Virus record (IMG/VR): IMGVR_UViG_3300026097_000033
Location: 1 to 48,059 of that record
Source of the DNA: a virus
Direction: 5' to 3' (one strand)
Length of the DNA stretch: 48,059 nt
Under the pieces are notes generated by a model that was not told the origin of the DNA, did not search any database, and was given only the letters and a program-made list of their open reading frames with translations. The position numbers and the translations under genes are program-made. Numbering within the stretch: the stretch's first letter is position 1; each line of letters starts with the position of its first letter. Positions 15,153-23,930 of the stretch are shown here, in pieces.

Positions 15153-16925
15153 TTACCCCTCACACGCTATGCAAACTTCTTCAGCTTCATCCGATACAAA
15201 ATCTTTCAATGCATCTCTTTTGATCTTTGTACCGACTTTATCTGCAGATACTCCAGCGTTCGTCCTGTAGTAATACAGACCTTTCAATCCAAGCTTCCAA
15301 GCAAGGATATGTACGTCCTTTACGAATCCTTTATCTTCACCTGAAGGGAAGAATAAGTTCACAGACTGTCCTTGACAGATAAACTCCTGTCTCTTAGCCG
15401 CGTGTTCAACAACCATGGCTTGGTCCAATTCAAAGGCTGTTCTGAAAACTTCCTTCTCATCCTCCGTGAGGAAATCCAGATGCTGGACAGAGCCTTCGTT
15501 CGCAATAATGTTGTTCCACGTTTCTTGGTTGTTCTTCGCATACTTCTTTAACACCTTCACTAATTGCTTGTTCTTTGTAAGGTGAGAACCTGCCCTAGTA
15601 CGATGGGTGTAAGCATTAGACTTAATAGGCTCAATAGAAGCACTACAATTACAGATAACGGAATTGTTAGCGTTGGGTGCAATCGCAATAAGGTGTGCAT
15701 TACGCATACCCGTACCTTCCATATCAGGAGCCTCACCCCGTTCTCTGGCCAGTTCCCTGCTTTCCTCAACAGCCTTTTCTTTAATGTGCTTAAAGAGTTT
15801 GATGTTTTCACTGGTAGCTCTCCAGTCACTCCACGGGATACCTTTCTGTTGTAGATACCCGTGGAATCCCATAGCACCTAAGCCGATTGATCTTTCTCTT
15901 TGAGCAGAGAATACTGCTTTTCCAAGTTCTGGTGGAGCATGTCTGATAAAGAATTCAAGTACGTTGTCGAGGAGTCGGACCAAGTCTTGAACCATTCGGG
16001 TGTCTCGCCACTCATCGTATCGCTCAAGGTTGACTGAGGAAAGACAGCAGACGGCTGTTCGATTTTCGTCTGTCGGGAGATGGATCTCGTTACAGAGATT
16101 AGACCCCATAACACGTAATCCAAGCTTTCTTTGAGTTTCTGGCAACTTACGGTTGGCTGTGTCGATAAAGTTGATGTAAGGAACGCCAGTTCTTGACCGA
16201 GTTTTAAGTATTGCTTGCCACAACTTTCTAGCGTCGACGATATCTCTGCAAGATCCGTCATGAGGGTCTCTAAGTTCCCACTGTCTGTCTTCTTCGTTTT
16301 CATAATTCAATAACTCCATGAAATCATCTGTTACATTAACTGCAGGAAATGAATTAGGACACTTCCTTGCATCGTCCCCTCCAGTGGGAAGTCTTAAATT
16401 AATAAACTCCTCAATGTCCGGGTGGCTTATGTCCATATAAGCCGCATAGCTACCACGGCGGGTAGTACCTTGATGGAATGCCAGAATGTCTGAATCCATC
16501 GATTTTAAGAACGGGATAGCTCCCGGAGATTTATTTGAGACAGCACGGACATCTGACCAATGACCTCCGATTCCTCCTCCACTTACAGAGAGAAACGCAG
16601 TCTCAGATTTGTGCTGTACAATGCCACGTACCGTATCTGGTACATAGGATAAGAAACAACTGATCGGTAGCCCACGTACTGCCTCACCTTCTTTAGGCGC
16701 ATTACTTAGTACAGGGCTAGAAAACATGAACCACTGTTTAGATACATAATCATAAATTCTCTGTGCAAAATCTATGTCACCTTCACAGTATGCTACTGCC
16801 GCCCGAGCAAACGCCTCTTGAGGAGAGTTTTCTTCAGGACGCATGTAGAATTCACGCATCAATTTATAGCCCTGTTCTGTAAGCAACTCATCCCGCGACA
16901 GGTCTATTTTTATTTGATCAGCCAT
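15153..16925 (-). CDS. nrdA: Ribonucleotide reductase class I, alpha subunit (R1), lacking ATP cone
   Basis: This 590-residue catalytic subunit reduces ribonucleotides. Visible signatures are the first active-site cysteine in LPISCFLSYVP, the thiyl-radical cysteine in GSNLCNEI, the partner cysteine region CCLSSVNLE, and the C-terminal redox pair CIACEG. LIAIAPNANNS corresponds to the PTA(T)NS-type loop. It is shorter than the roughly 760 residues of E. coli NrdA and starts almost directly in the catalytic barrel, so the N-terminal ATP-cone that lets dATP switch the enzyme off is absent. The start follows AAGGAACAAACGA. It lies in the leftward operon with nrdB close downstream. No glutaredoxin or thioredoxin gene was seen nearby, so host reductants are presumably used. 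Confidence 0.95.
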   Translation of the reverse strand: MADQIKIDLSRDELLTEQGYKLMREFYMRPEENSPQEAFARAAVAYCEGDIDFAQRIYDYVSKQWFMFSSPVLSNAPKEGEAVRGLPISCFLSYVPDTVRGIVQHKSETAFLSVSGGGIGGHWSDVRAVSNKSPGAIPFLKSMDSDILAFHQGTTRRGSYAAYMDISHPDIEEFINLRLPTGGDDARKCPNSFPAVNVTDDFMELLNYENEEDRQWELRDPHDGSCRDIVDARKLWQAILKTRSRTGVPYINFIDTANRKLPETQRKLGLRVMGSNLCNEIHLPTDENRTAVCCLSSVNLERYDEWRDTRMVQDLVRLLDNVLEFFIRHAPPELGKAVFSAQRERSIGLGAMGFHGYLQQKGIPWSDWRATSENIKLFKHIKEKAVEESRELARERGEAPDMEGTGMRNAHLIAIAPNANNSVICNCSASIEPIKSNAYTHRTRAGSHLTKNKQLVKVLKKYAKNNQETWNNIIANEGSVQHLDFLTEDEKEVFRTAFELDQAMVVEHAAKRQEFICQGQSVNLFFPSGEDKGFVKDVHILAWKLGLKGLYYYRTNAGVSADKVGTKIKRDALKDFVSDEAEEVCIACEG

Positions 16926-17115
16926 TCGTTTGTTCCTTATGGATATTCACCATCTTGTTTATAATATGCCGCAGTTCTTTAGCGGCTCGTTGTTCTTCCG
17001 GGCTGATGTTATCCATGTCGGCTTCGATCATGGCAAGCATCTCGTTGGCAAAACCTAAAAGTTTTAGCAACTGCCCTTCAGGTAAACGAAAATCAATCTT
17101 CTGGCTGGTATTCAT
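16918..17115 (-). CDS. Small helical protein upstream of nrdA
   Basis: This 65-residue protein (start after GAGGCAACT) overlaps the nrdA start by eight bases and the end of the DUF3310 gene by 23. The middle (EGQLLKLLGFANEMLAMIEA) and end (EQRAAKELRHIINKMVNIHK) form two helices, likely a helical hairpin. Nothing points to a catalytic function. It could be a small regulatory or adaptor protein. No family recognised. Confidence 0.65.
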   Translation of the reverse strand: MNTSQKIDFRLPEGQLLKLLGFANEMLAMIEADMDNISPEEQRAAKELRHIINKMVNIHKEQTNG

Positions 17116-17482
17116 AGTTGCCTCGTTCTTTCATACGATTGAGTAACTCTTCCAGATACCAGATACTTTTCTGGTAATCCTCCCGCCCATTCTTGAACGG
17201 GGCACGGGTTACGTATTCCCATGCAGTAATCCAATCGTGTGCATCTTCATAAGGCAATACGATGCCGTCCCGCTGAAGCTTTTGGAGTAAAGCTTCCCGC
17301 ACATCTTTGACTTCAAGTCCCGGCTTTAGCAGATAGTGGGGAGGAGCATTGACCATGTCCACTGGGGTAGCCCGATTATTTTCGTCGAGCGTTACAGTTA
17401 TAGTCTCATCCGTATCCAAGTCAACCAAATCTATCGTTGTTAGATCATCTACTGTGGGAGGAAAGTCATTCCAGTTTGTCAT
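17093..17482 (-). CDS. DUF3310 (SaV-like) protein
   Basis: This 129-residue protein begins at the ATG at 17480-17482, preceded by AAAGGAGAAGCGTG and overlapping the upstream stop (TGATG). The C-terminal half has the DUF3310 pattern: PPHYLLKPGLEVKDV, then W-x2-WEYVTRAPFKNGREDYQKS and a closing WYLEELL. These proteins are widespread in phages next to nucleotide-metabolism and replication genes and are sometimes labelled nucleotide kinase, but no P-loop is present here. The N-terminal 35 residues are acidic (VDDLTTIDLVDLDTDETI). Its function is unknown; position beside NrdA supports a replication-linked role. Confidence 0.8.
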   Translation of the reverse strand: MTNWNDFPPTVDDLTTIDLVDLDTDETITVTLDENNRATPVDMVNAPPHYLLKPGLEVKDVREALLQKLQRDGIVLPYEDAHDWITAWEYVTRAPFKNGREDYQKSIWYLEELLNRMKERGNYEYQPED

Positions 17483-17835
17483 CACGCTTCTCCTTTCGGG
17501 GTTGCCTGCATCAACTTCTGATCTTCTTCAGACAGTTCTTCCATAAAATCAAAGAGTTGTGCGCTTTTCTCAGATTGTACATCAAATTCACCAGACGCAA
17601 TTGCGGCCTGACCAATTTCCATTACGTGTTCTGCATACTCTCTGCCGCAGGTAACAAGCCCTGCAAACAAACTCATCAGCATCAACTTACCCTGAGCTTC
17701 ATCTGATAGCTCTGCTTCATCGATGTCTTCTTCTTTAATCGGGTCCATGTCAAACCCGTAGTTAAAGTTCAGAGAGTTATCATCTGCCAGTGAGAGTTTA
17801 ATAAAGGATTCATTTCTATTTAGTTCCAGTTTCAT
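17482..17835 (-). CDS. Hypothetical acidic protein, 117 residues
   Basis: The start lies within the end of the resolvase gene (20-base overlap) and is preceded by GAGG nine bases upstream. Its stop overlaps the DUF3310 start. The protein is acidic with a beta-type N-terminus (KLELNRNESFIKLSLADDNS) and a helical core (GKLMLMSLFAGLVTCGREYA). The tail is charged (FDFMEELSEEDQKLMQ). No known motif. Tight coupling to both neighbours indicates a real gene of the replication operon. Confidence 0.65.
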   Translation of the reverse strand: MKLELNRNESFIKLSLADDNSLNFNYGFDMDPIKEEDIDEAELSDEAQGKLMLMSLFAGLVTCGREYAEHVMEIGQAAIASGEFDVQSEKSAQLFDFMEELSEEDQKLMQATPKGEA

Positions 17836-18226
17836 TGAACCATTCCTCTGGGATTAATTTGTCTGCGTATAAGAATCCATTCTTCTCGCACCAATTTGCG
17901 TACGATGTTTTAGATCCTTTACGAATTTTAGATCGAGAGTTAGAGAAGACGAACCGGATGTCCAGTTCATCTCCATGTTGCTCCTTGATCCACAAATGTT
18001 TCTTGCGGTCTTCTAAAGTAAAACGCCCTTTTGTTTCAACCACAATACCATTAGGCAACACAAAATCAGGAGTATACGTTCTAGGACAAGCGGGTTGTGT
18101 AAAAGCAATTCGTGAAGATGGATCTTCATACTTAACACGCATTCCTCGCTTTTTGATTTGAGCCGCGACAGTATGCTCCAAGCCCGATCTGTAGCCGTGT
18201 TTTTTAGCCGCACTACTAAACCCCAT
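17816..18226 (-). CDS. Endonuclease I, Holliday-junction resolvase (T7 gp3 family)
   Basis: This 136-residue protein closely follows the T7 endonuclease I pattern. With the start at 18226, the catalytic residues fall at E17 (SGLE), E34 (KYED), D54 (TYTPDF), E64 and K66 (VETKG). That is within three residues of T7 positions 20, 35, 55, 65 and 67. RKKHLWIKEQH, IRFVFSNSRSKIRKGS and FLYADKLIPEEWF are also family-typical. The start is chosen because TGAGGAATCAA precedes it; an in-frame ATG 21 bases earlier is weaker. The enzyme resolves branched DNA before packaging and can degrade host DNA. It lies directly after the exonuclease gene. Confidence 0.95.
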   Translation of the reverse strand: MGFSSAAKKHGYRSGLEHTVAAQIKKRGMRVKYEDPSSRIAFTQPACPRTYTPDFVLPNGIVVETKGRFTLEDRKKHLWIKEQHGDELDIRFVFSNSRSKIRKGSKTSYANWCEKNGFLYADKLIPEEWFNETGTK

Positions 18227-19106
18227 TTGATTCCTCAGAAGGTTCATTATACACAGTATAATACTTCCATGGCTTCACACGTGCCTTACTGGCTGTAGAA
18301 GGTTTGTAGACAAGCTCAGGCCAGCAGTCATGCTTAAACTCACAGTATCCACAGGTACGACTTAGATGGCGGTTACCTGTCGGCTTACGCTGATAGGTTT
18401 CCTCCACATCACTAAAGCACCTTTCAAACTCAGACTTGTCTGATGTGATCAAGTCATATGTTTCTTTTATAGATCCTAAAGCCTGTTCGTGCCTTTCTAA
18501 TGAACCATCTGCTTCTACAAACTTCCATTCGCCAGTCACCTTGTTGATTGCTATCCAGCCACCAAAAGGTTTGCCTGTTGCTTCTGCATAGCCATACCCT
18601 TGAGATACGTACCCAAAGGTATCGTCTGATGCAACGGTTTCAAAGTCTTTGAACTTATTCTGGAAAGAGTATGGGCTAGTGGACTTCGTGTCCCAGACTT
18701 TATCGTCAATGATTAAGTCATACTCTCCTTTGATTTCTCGCCCATCCAGATCCAGCTGACACTTGCCACTCGCTTCCTGTACGTTGACTCCTGCCGCTTT
18801 CATAATGAACAGAGCAATCACTTCAATGGCATCACCCATCAGCATCTTCATGAGGAAGTCGTAGGACTTTGTTTCCTGTTTCTCAGGATGATGTTTCTGC
18901 ATCCAGAGTTGACAGGTTGGCCTCCCAACATTCGACATGCGGATACTAAAGTCACGCTTTGCTTCTACAAATTGTTTCCGCAATGCCTGCTTGAAGTGTT
19001 CGCCTGCTTCATTAATTAAGTCATCCAGATCCTGCTCAGGCGGTGCATTGACCGCCCTCTGCATGAAGTCCTTGACTAAGATTTCATTCTTGTTTGGAAT
19101 ATCCAT
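18216..19106 (-). CDS. PD-(D/E)XK exonuclease with probable Fe-S cluster (Cas4/RecB-like)
   Basis: This 296-residue protein has a PD-(D/E)XK core: GDAIE at 91-95, D130 in GEYDLIIDD, and D139-x-K141 in VWDTKS. A QGYGYAEATGKP helix (169-180) follows. Four cysteines (C65 in GRPTCQLW, then C252, C255 and C261 in TCGYCEFKHDCW) are arranged as in Cas4 and AddB-type nucleases that bind a 4Fe-4S cluster. It probably acts as a 5'-3' exonuclease in replication or recombination, as in other marine podoviruses. It sits between the putative ssDNA-binding protein and the resolvase, overlapping the resolvase by 11 bases. Confidence 0.88.
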   Translation of the reverse strand: MDIPNKNEILVKDFMQRAVNAPPEQDLDDLINEAGEHFKQALRKQFVEAKRDFSIRMSNVGRPTCQLWMQKHHPEKQETKSYDFLMKMLMGDAIEVIALFIMKAAGVNVQEASGKCQLDLDGREIKGEYDLIIDDKVWDTKSTSPYSFQNKFKDFETVASDDTFGYVSQGYGYAEATGKPFGGWIAINKVTGEWKFVEADGSLERHEQALGSIKETYDLITSDKSEFERCFSDVEETYQRKPTGNRHLSRTCGYCEFKHDCWPELVYKPSTASKARVKPWKYYTVYNEPSEESNGV

Positions 19107-19960
19107 TATTCATTCACAAGAACTGCGTCTTCGCCAATAAAGGCATCAACAACATCCGCTTCTTCTGCAGATGCACTACGTGCCTCGATAGACTCGTTGT
19201 ACTTCGCCCGGACAGAATCGTTGACATTCTTAATCAACGTAAGAATATGCTTCATTGTCTCGACGTTGTCAGGTGACAACTCTGCAGTCTTCTTGAAGTC
19301 AGGCTTGAAGTGGGAGGTGAAATAGATCACACCACCATTCCGCTTACGCTCATTAAACAATGTGCTAGTCACATTCTGGAAAGGAACATTCTGAGCAGAC
19401 GATGGCTCAATGACTTCCTTCGTAAAGTTCATGAACGAAGCACCTTTCGTACGGAACAGGCAAGGAGTCTCTACAACTTCACGCTCTTCACCTTCAGCGT
19501 TTGTTCCCTTGTAAGAAACTAGGCCGTAGATGTAACGGAAGCATGTAATCCCTTGATACTTGCTCTTCTCTTTATCATCCAATGCGTGGAAGTCTTTTCC
19601 TGCAGGACGACCACAGCGCAAGGTACCTGTTTCATCAATGGCTTCATCGCCTACACGGTGAATGATTGTACGATTCACAGTCTTCTGCTCATCCGCATCG
19701 TAGTGCAGATACTGCATGAAATCCCCTAACGCACGGAACTGAACTTCTTTAGCATAGACTTTTTCAATGTCCTTGCCATCCAGTACAAAGGTACCTTTCT
19801 TCAGTTCATTCCCATCGTCATCCTCTTCTTGGTAGTTTGTACGCAGAAGTGGAAGGAGATCTGACTGCTCAGTCTGAGCCTGCTGGGAGGCACCACCTGA
19901 CATCAGGGCTGTAAGTTGACCGACATCTAAGTCGGATACATTTGCTGGTACGTTACTCAT
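19106..19960 (-). CDS. Replication-associated protein, candidate ssDNA-binding protein
   Basis: This 284-residue protein uses the ATG at 19958-19960, ten bases after AAGGA; an ATG nine bases earlier sits too close to that site. It overlaps the 3' end of the polymerase gene. The core (about 60-230) contains beta-type stretches (YQGITCFRYIYGLVSYKG, NGGVIYFTSHFKPD). The C-terminus is acidic (SAEEADVVDAFIGEDAVL), a feature of T7 gp2.5 and bacterial SSB that recruits partners. No classical SSB is otherwise visible among the replication genes. The ssDNA-binding assignment is inference from tail and position, between DNA polymerase and exonuclease. Confidence 0.55.
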   Translation of the reverse strand: MSNVPANVSDLDVGQLTALMSGGASQQAQTEQSDLLPLLRTNYQEEDDDGNELKKGTFVLDGKDIEKVYAKEVQFRALGDFMQYLHYDADEQKTVNRTIIHRVGDEAIDETGTLRCGRPAGKDFHALDDKEKSKYQGITCFRYIYGLVSYKGTNAEGEEREVVETPCLFRTKGASFMNFTKEVIEPSSAQNVPFQNVTSTLFNERKRNGGVIYFTSHFKPDFKKTAELSPDNVETMKHILTLIKNVNDSVRAKYNESIEARSASAEEADVVDAFIGEDAVLVNE

Positions 19961-22100
19961 AAATAACATTTCCTTCTAACCAATTTTCGCCACTCTTTAT
20001 TTCAATGGAGAGAGGCATAACCATCTTATAATCATAACGCAGATAGACTTCATCCGCAACCTTTTCCATGGCTTCCACCAGAATATCTTTACAGACCTCC
20101 TCTTCACCCGGGTACACATCCATCACAATACTGTCATGTACAGTCAGTACACACAGCGACTTAACCTGTTGATCTCTCATAGCTTTTTCGACACGTATGC
20201 AAGCAAGCGGTACAATATCTGCCGTAGCAAATGATTGCACAGGGTAATTTACAATCTGTGTTGCATAGCTTACACGACCGGAACTGCTTCGCTCTACGCC
20301 ATCCCAGTGCAGTTGTCTGCCTGAAGGAAGCGTGACAGTCCCATCTTTCAATACTTGATTCTTTAGCTGGGTGTGCCATGCATCTAACCCGGAGTAGATA
20401 TTGAAATACTGATTGAAATAGTTTCGTACGTGATCCGGCTCTCCTGCACCACTGCCTCCATACAACGGAGCAAAGGTGTAGGCTTTAGCCTTCTGCCGTT
20501 CATCTTTCGTAATCTCACTGGAAGGCTTCTGATTAATAATGGATGCAGTTTGTTTGTGTACATCTTTACCTGTTGTGACATCCTCAAAGATCTGAGCGTC
20601 ACCAGACAACTCTCCTGCCACCCTAAACTCTAGACCTGAAAAGTCTGCTTCCATAATCTTGCCATCAGTAAATCTACTGATCACTGCACGGCGTACTGGG
20701 AATGTACCGCCTCGTGGCTGATTCTGGAAGTTAGGATCAGAAGAAGACAGCCGACCAGTCGCTGTACGGCATTGATTAAAGGTTGTGTGCAGTAGGCCAT
20801 CGCTTCGTGTATTGCGTTGTATGCCCTTCACAAAGGATGTCAGGTAGGTAGATACTGCATTGAGTCTCTGCATCGATTCTAGGAAGGTTACAGCGTCTTC
20901 ATTGCGATTCCTGCGAGCTTGGGCAAGGAGTTTACTGACTACATCTTTTGACGTTACAAAACCATTAGCAGAAACATCCTGTACAGTTGTCGGATTAAGA
21001 TTGAACCCTCCCACTTCAGGAGTAGGCTGGTAGATAATCCCTAAGCCTTTACAGTCACTGCACTTAGGCGGACGCTTAAACGGCGTACCATCTTTCTTTA
21101 GTTTATTTAAAATACCTTTGCCGCTACATCCTGTGCATACTTTAGTTACACATTTCTTTACGGGGGAGGTCATGTCATCAATCGTATCTTTAAACTCGAC
21201 TGCGGACATGCGAGGTCTGTACAAAGGCTTGCCTTGTGGGTTGAGGCCAATGTTGAATCGATCCTTCCACTGGTGCTTGTCCTTTACTCTGCGTGAGTAA
21301 ATAACTTCAGACAGTTGGGCAGGGCTGTTCAGGTTCACCTCGACATCACCCATTACTCTGCGGCAGATATCGTTCATTGTTTTCTGCAAATGTTGCTGTT
21401 CTTCTAGATACTCTTTCTCAATCTTTTCAAGGACTTGCAGATCAATGTTAATGCCGTTTGTCTCCATTGTAAACAGCACACCCATCATCTCATTCATCAT
21501 GATACGTGTCTTAACTAATCCTTGTAAGTCTTTGTTATCATAGTCATTTAACTGTGAGAATAAGACCTCAGCACAGGACACACAGTCGGATGCACCATAC
21601 TCCTGTACAACGGACATGGGCATGGCTTCATAGCCTGTCCCTTTGGAGAATGCTTCAGAGACTAACTCAGACTTTTTAAGATGCACATCTCGACGCTTGG
21701 CAGTCTGATCAAGAGACAGGCTGATCTTCTGACCACGGGCTAAGATGTATTCGCCAATCATTGTGCAGTAGTATCCTTTATTCCGCACGTTGAAGTTAGC
21801 CTGTTCTAACCAAAGTAAATCATACTTCAGGTTATGCCCGACCAGCACATCTGCCTCATCGATCATAGCTTGAATCGTTTGGAAAGATTCCATGCCATTA
21901 TATTCTGGAGGCAATTCATTATGTGCAAAAAATTTGTACACAACATCTTCTGGATCTAGATTATCGTACGCCCAGACTGCCCCCACAGACACAAGATAAT
22001 TGTTTTCATTAAAAGGACTGCCATCGATACGGCCATCCCCATCACGCTGGACTGTATTCTCAACGTCCACAATCAAATACTTTTGACCATCAATCAACAT
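19953..22100 (-). CDS. polA: DNA polymerase family A with 3'-5' exonuclease and DnaJ-type zinc insert
   Basis: The protein has 715 residues from the ATG at 22098-22100, which follows AGGATCTCTCGCT. The exonuclease domain shows D12 and E14 (VDVENT), N90-x3-D94 (GHNLKYD) and Y168-x3-D172 (EYGASD). Residues 315-357 hold a DnaJ central-domain-like zinc finger: C322-TGC-SGKG and C347-SDC-KGLG. Polymerase motif A is ADFSGLEF (D486), motif B is RQKAKAYTFAPLYGG (R535, K539, F543, Y547) and motif C is TVHDS (H655, D656). The position equal to E. coli F762 is Phe. It copies the phage genome and overlaps the helicase gene upstream. The DnaJ-type insert is the known hallmark of HMO-2011-type phages. Confidence 0.95.
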   Translation of the reverse strand: MLIDGQKYLIVDVENTVQRDGDGRIDGSPFNENNYLVSVGAVWAYDNLDPEDVVYKFFAHNELPPEYNGMESFQTIQAMIDEADVLVGHNLKYDLLWLEQANFNVRNKGYYCTMIGEYILARGQKISLSLDQTAKRRDVHLKKSELVSEAFSKGTGYEAMPMSVVQEYGASDCVSCAEVLFSQLNDYDNKDLQGLVKTRIMMNEMMGVLFTMETNGINIDLQVLEKIEKEYLEEQQHLQKTMNDICRRVMGDVEVNLNSPAQLSEVIYSRRVKDKHQWKDRFNIGLNPQGKPLYRPRMSAVEFKDTIDDMTSPVKKCVTKVCTGCSGKGILNKLKKDGTPFKRPPKCSDCKGLGIIYQPTPEVGGFNLNPTTVQDVSANGFVTSKDVVSKLLAQARRNRNEDAVTFLESMQRLNAVSTYLTSFVKGIQRNTRSDGLLHTTFNQCRTATGRLSSSDPNFQNQPRGGTFPVRRAVISRFTDGKIMEADFSGLEFRVAGELSGDAQIFEDVTTGKDVHKQTASIINQKPSSEITKDERQKAKAYTFAPLYGGSGAGEPDHVRNYFNQYFNIYSGLDAWHTQLKNQVLKDGTVTLPSGRQLHWDGVERSSSGRVSYATQIVNYPVQSFATADIVPLACIRVEKAMRDQQVKSLCVLTVHDSIVMDVYPGEEEVCKDILVEAMEKVADEVYLRYDYKMVMPLSIEIKSGENWLEGNVIYE

Positions 22101-23313
22101 AGCGAGAGATCCTAGGTTCAATTAAACACACGACAGTTCCATGCCACCCAGTAATTTTATTCTTACCAACAGTCAGATGTCGAGTAAAGTCTGGCTCTTC
22201 GTCCATGCCAACAGCATGACAGCCAATGCCAATGATCAGGTCAGCTTCCGCAAACTTTCCTGTCTTGCTTCCTTCCATCTCTGTAGGATTGACGACAGTC
22301 TTCCCTTGGGCTTCTGCTGAGGCTTGGCTAACGGCAATAAAGGCGAGATTGTGACGCTTGGCAATTTCTCTTGCTTGCGTGTATATCTCTCGTAGTTTCT
22401 CGTCGGTCCTCTGGAAGTTCCCGTTAACAGCCACTTTATCCAGCTGATCCACAACCAGAATATCAGGAGAATGTCTTTCACAGTAAGCATCGATCTCATC
22501 AATAGAGACTCCCTGTGCATCAAACATATTGACTTTATCTTTAATTTTTTCCCATTCTGTCTTAGCAAATTCCGAATCATGTTCTATCTCTCCACGTGAC
22601 ATGCCAGTCCACGCTGAAATTGCACGAAGCATTGTTCTCTTGGCTGGCTCTTCATTGACCATTGTGTGTACAGAAGCACCCTGTTCAGCAAAGCCTCCCG
22701 GTCCGTAACAGAAAGATACGTGGGAGGCAGTCTTACCCGTCTCAGGTCTAGCGAATATGATGCACAGTTCACCTGCGCTGATACCAGATACACGATTACG
22801 TAATGCACGTAAATTGAACAGCCACCGGCTATCGTCTGCAGTGTCGTCTAATAGAGTGTCCAGTTCAGTTGTACAGTGAGTGATCTGTTCTTGGTAGGAG
22901 ATCGCATCCCCTACCTTCTCTATCAGTTTCTTTAAGGGGAGTAGATCTGTGATCTCCCCATCTTCCATACGCAAGCCAATGTTTGCAATGTCGTTACCTA
23001 CTTTACGTTTGTAAACTTCTGCAAGGACTTCTTCTGCAATTTCTGGGGTCAGAGAATTTCTAGAGACAATCTCCCTGAGGAGCATCTTCACATTCTCTTT
23101 CTTTACTTTATTTAAGGCAGGATGTTTTGCATCGTACAACTCTTCAACATCTTGGACAGTCAGGTCACCCTCAAACTTTTCATGTGCTTCAACAATCGTA
23201 TTGAATAAAGGTTTAAGGTCTGACCCATCAAATATACTGTAATGGATTCTGTGCTTGTTGTTTAAGTAAAAGTCTTTACTCAACAACAGCTGTAGTAATA
23301 AATCGCTCTTCAT
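22090..23313 (-). CDS. Replicative DNA helicase (DnaB/T7 gp4 helicase-like)
   Basis: This 407-residue protein is read from the ATG at 23311-23313, which has an excellent GGGAGGAACA site; a longer in-frame reading overlaps the upstream membrane-protein gene and is rejected. An N-terminal helical DnaB-like region (1-140, MKSDLLLQLLLSKDF) precedes a RecA fold. Walker A is ARPETGKT (188-195), Walker B is ILVVDQ (285-290), and a sensor-like IAVSQAS and GKNKITG segment follow. It should unwind DNA at the fork with the separate primase at 27.3-28.0 kb. T7 joins both functions in one protein, whereas here they are split and 4 kb apart. It overlaps the polymerase gene by 11 bases. Confidence 0.9.
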   Translation of the reverse strand: MKSDLLLQLLLSKDFYLNNKHRIHYSIFDGSDLKPLFNTIVEAHEKFEGDLTVQDVEELYDAKHPALNKVKKENVKMLLREIVSRNSLTPEIAEEVLAEVYKRKVGNDIANIGLRMEDGEITDLLPLKKLIEKVGDAISYQEQITHCTTELDTLLDDTADDSRWLFNLRALRNRVSGISAGELCIIFARPETGKTASHVSFCYGPGGFAEQGASVHTMVNEEPAKRTMLRAISAWTGMSRGEIEHDSEFAKTEWEKIKDKVNMFDAQGVSIDEIDAYCERHSPDILVVDQLDKVAVNGNFQRTDEKLREIYTQAREIAKRHNLAFIAVSQASAEAQGKTVVNPTEMEGSKTGKFAEADLIIGIGCHAVGMDEEPDFTRHLTVGKNKITGWHGTVVCLIEPRISRYVD

Positions 23314-23333
23314 TGTTCCTCCCGCGAAATAGT

Positions 23334-23738
23334 CTAACTGGCCACTAAGTATTGTACCAGATTCATACACACAGCAGTACCACTAATTGCACTGCCTATT
23401 AAAATAGCTCTGTCATTCCAGACACCCCCAACGTAAACCCAGCCTGCACTACTAATTACATAAGCAATCTGTCCATACATAACAAGATGTGCATTGATTA
23501 AGAAGATACCGAAGACAGCAAGAAACATAGACACCCACTTCACGTACCAGTCAATCGTACCTGTGGGTGTAGTTGGCTTGATCTCTTCATACTGTATCTG
23601 GAGATCGTCCAGTTCTTGCTGTAAGCGTTTCTTTTCAGTGGCAAGTTCCATGGCAAGCTTCCCTGCCTTGGACATAGTGCTACCTTTGAATTGCTCTTGG
23701 GTTTCTTCTGAGACTAAATCTTCAGGGTTTGCTGACAT
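23334..23738 (-). CDS. Membrane protein with coiled coil and three TM segments (DUF6552-like)
   Basis: This 134-residue protein has an N-terminal coiled coil (about 20-52, KLAMELATEKKRLQQELDDL) followed by three membrane spans at about 66-82, 88-106 and 110-132. The segment GWVYVGGVWNDRAILIGSAI resembles DUF6552-type phage membrane proteins as I recall them. It lies just upstream of the helicase in the early operon, so it could anchor a replication complex at the membrane or act on the host envelope. Neither is shown by sequence. Its start overlaps the previous gene and has AGAGG nine bases upstream. Confidence 0.65.
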   Translation of the reverse strand: MSANPEDLVSEETQEQFKGSTMSKAGKLAMELATEKKRLQQELDDLQIQYEEIKPTTPTGTIDWYVKWVSMFLAVFGIFLINAHLVMYGQIAYVISSAGWVYVGGVWNDRAILIGSAISGTAVCMNLVQYLVAS

Positions 23739-23916
23739 CGACAGGAACCTCTGTACTGTAATCTTTCATTACTTGCTCGACAGTCAATCCTGTGCATCCA
23801 CAGACAATTGCCCAGAGTATTCCATTACGAACCATCGCATCAGTTTCTTCTGCGGTCAAATCAAAACTGTAGGTTGCGCTACCGTCTTCATGTTCAATAA
23901 TTTTTAATACTTCCAT
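23722..23916 (-). CDS. Hypothetical small protein, 64 residues
   Basis: The ATG at 23914-23916 has a clear AGGAGT site; a longer reading into the intergenic region is not needed. The protein has a beta hairpin-like start (VLKIIEHEDGSATYSFDLTAEE) and a helix (AMVRNGILWAIVCGCTG), a layout of many small phage proteins of unknown function. It ends 17 bases inside the membrane-protein gene. No function assigned. Confidence 0.65.
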   Translation of the reverse strand: MEVLKIIEHEDGSATYSFDLTAEETDAMVRNGILWAIVCGCTGLTVEQVMKDYSTEVPVDVSKP

Positions 23917-23930
23917 TTTAATAACTCCTG

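Noticed and set aside
15878-16303. 141-codon minus-strand frame overlapping nrdA in another frame
   Set aside because: nrdA carries all active-site motifs across this stretch, and the alternative frame has no recognisable features.
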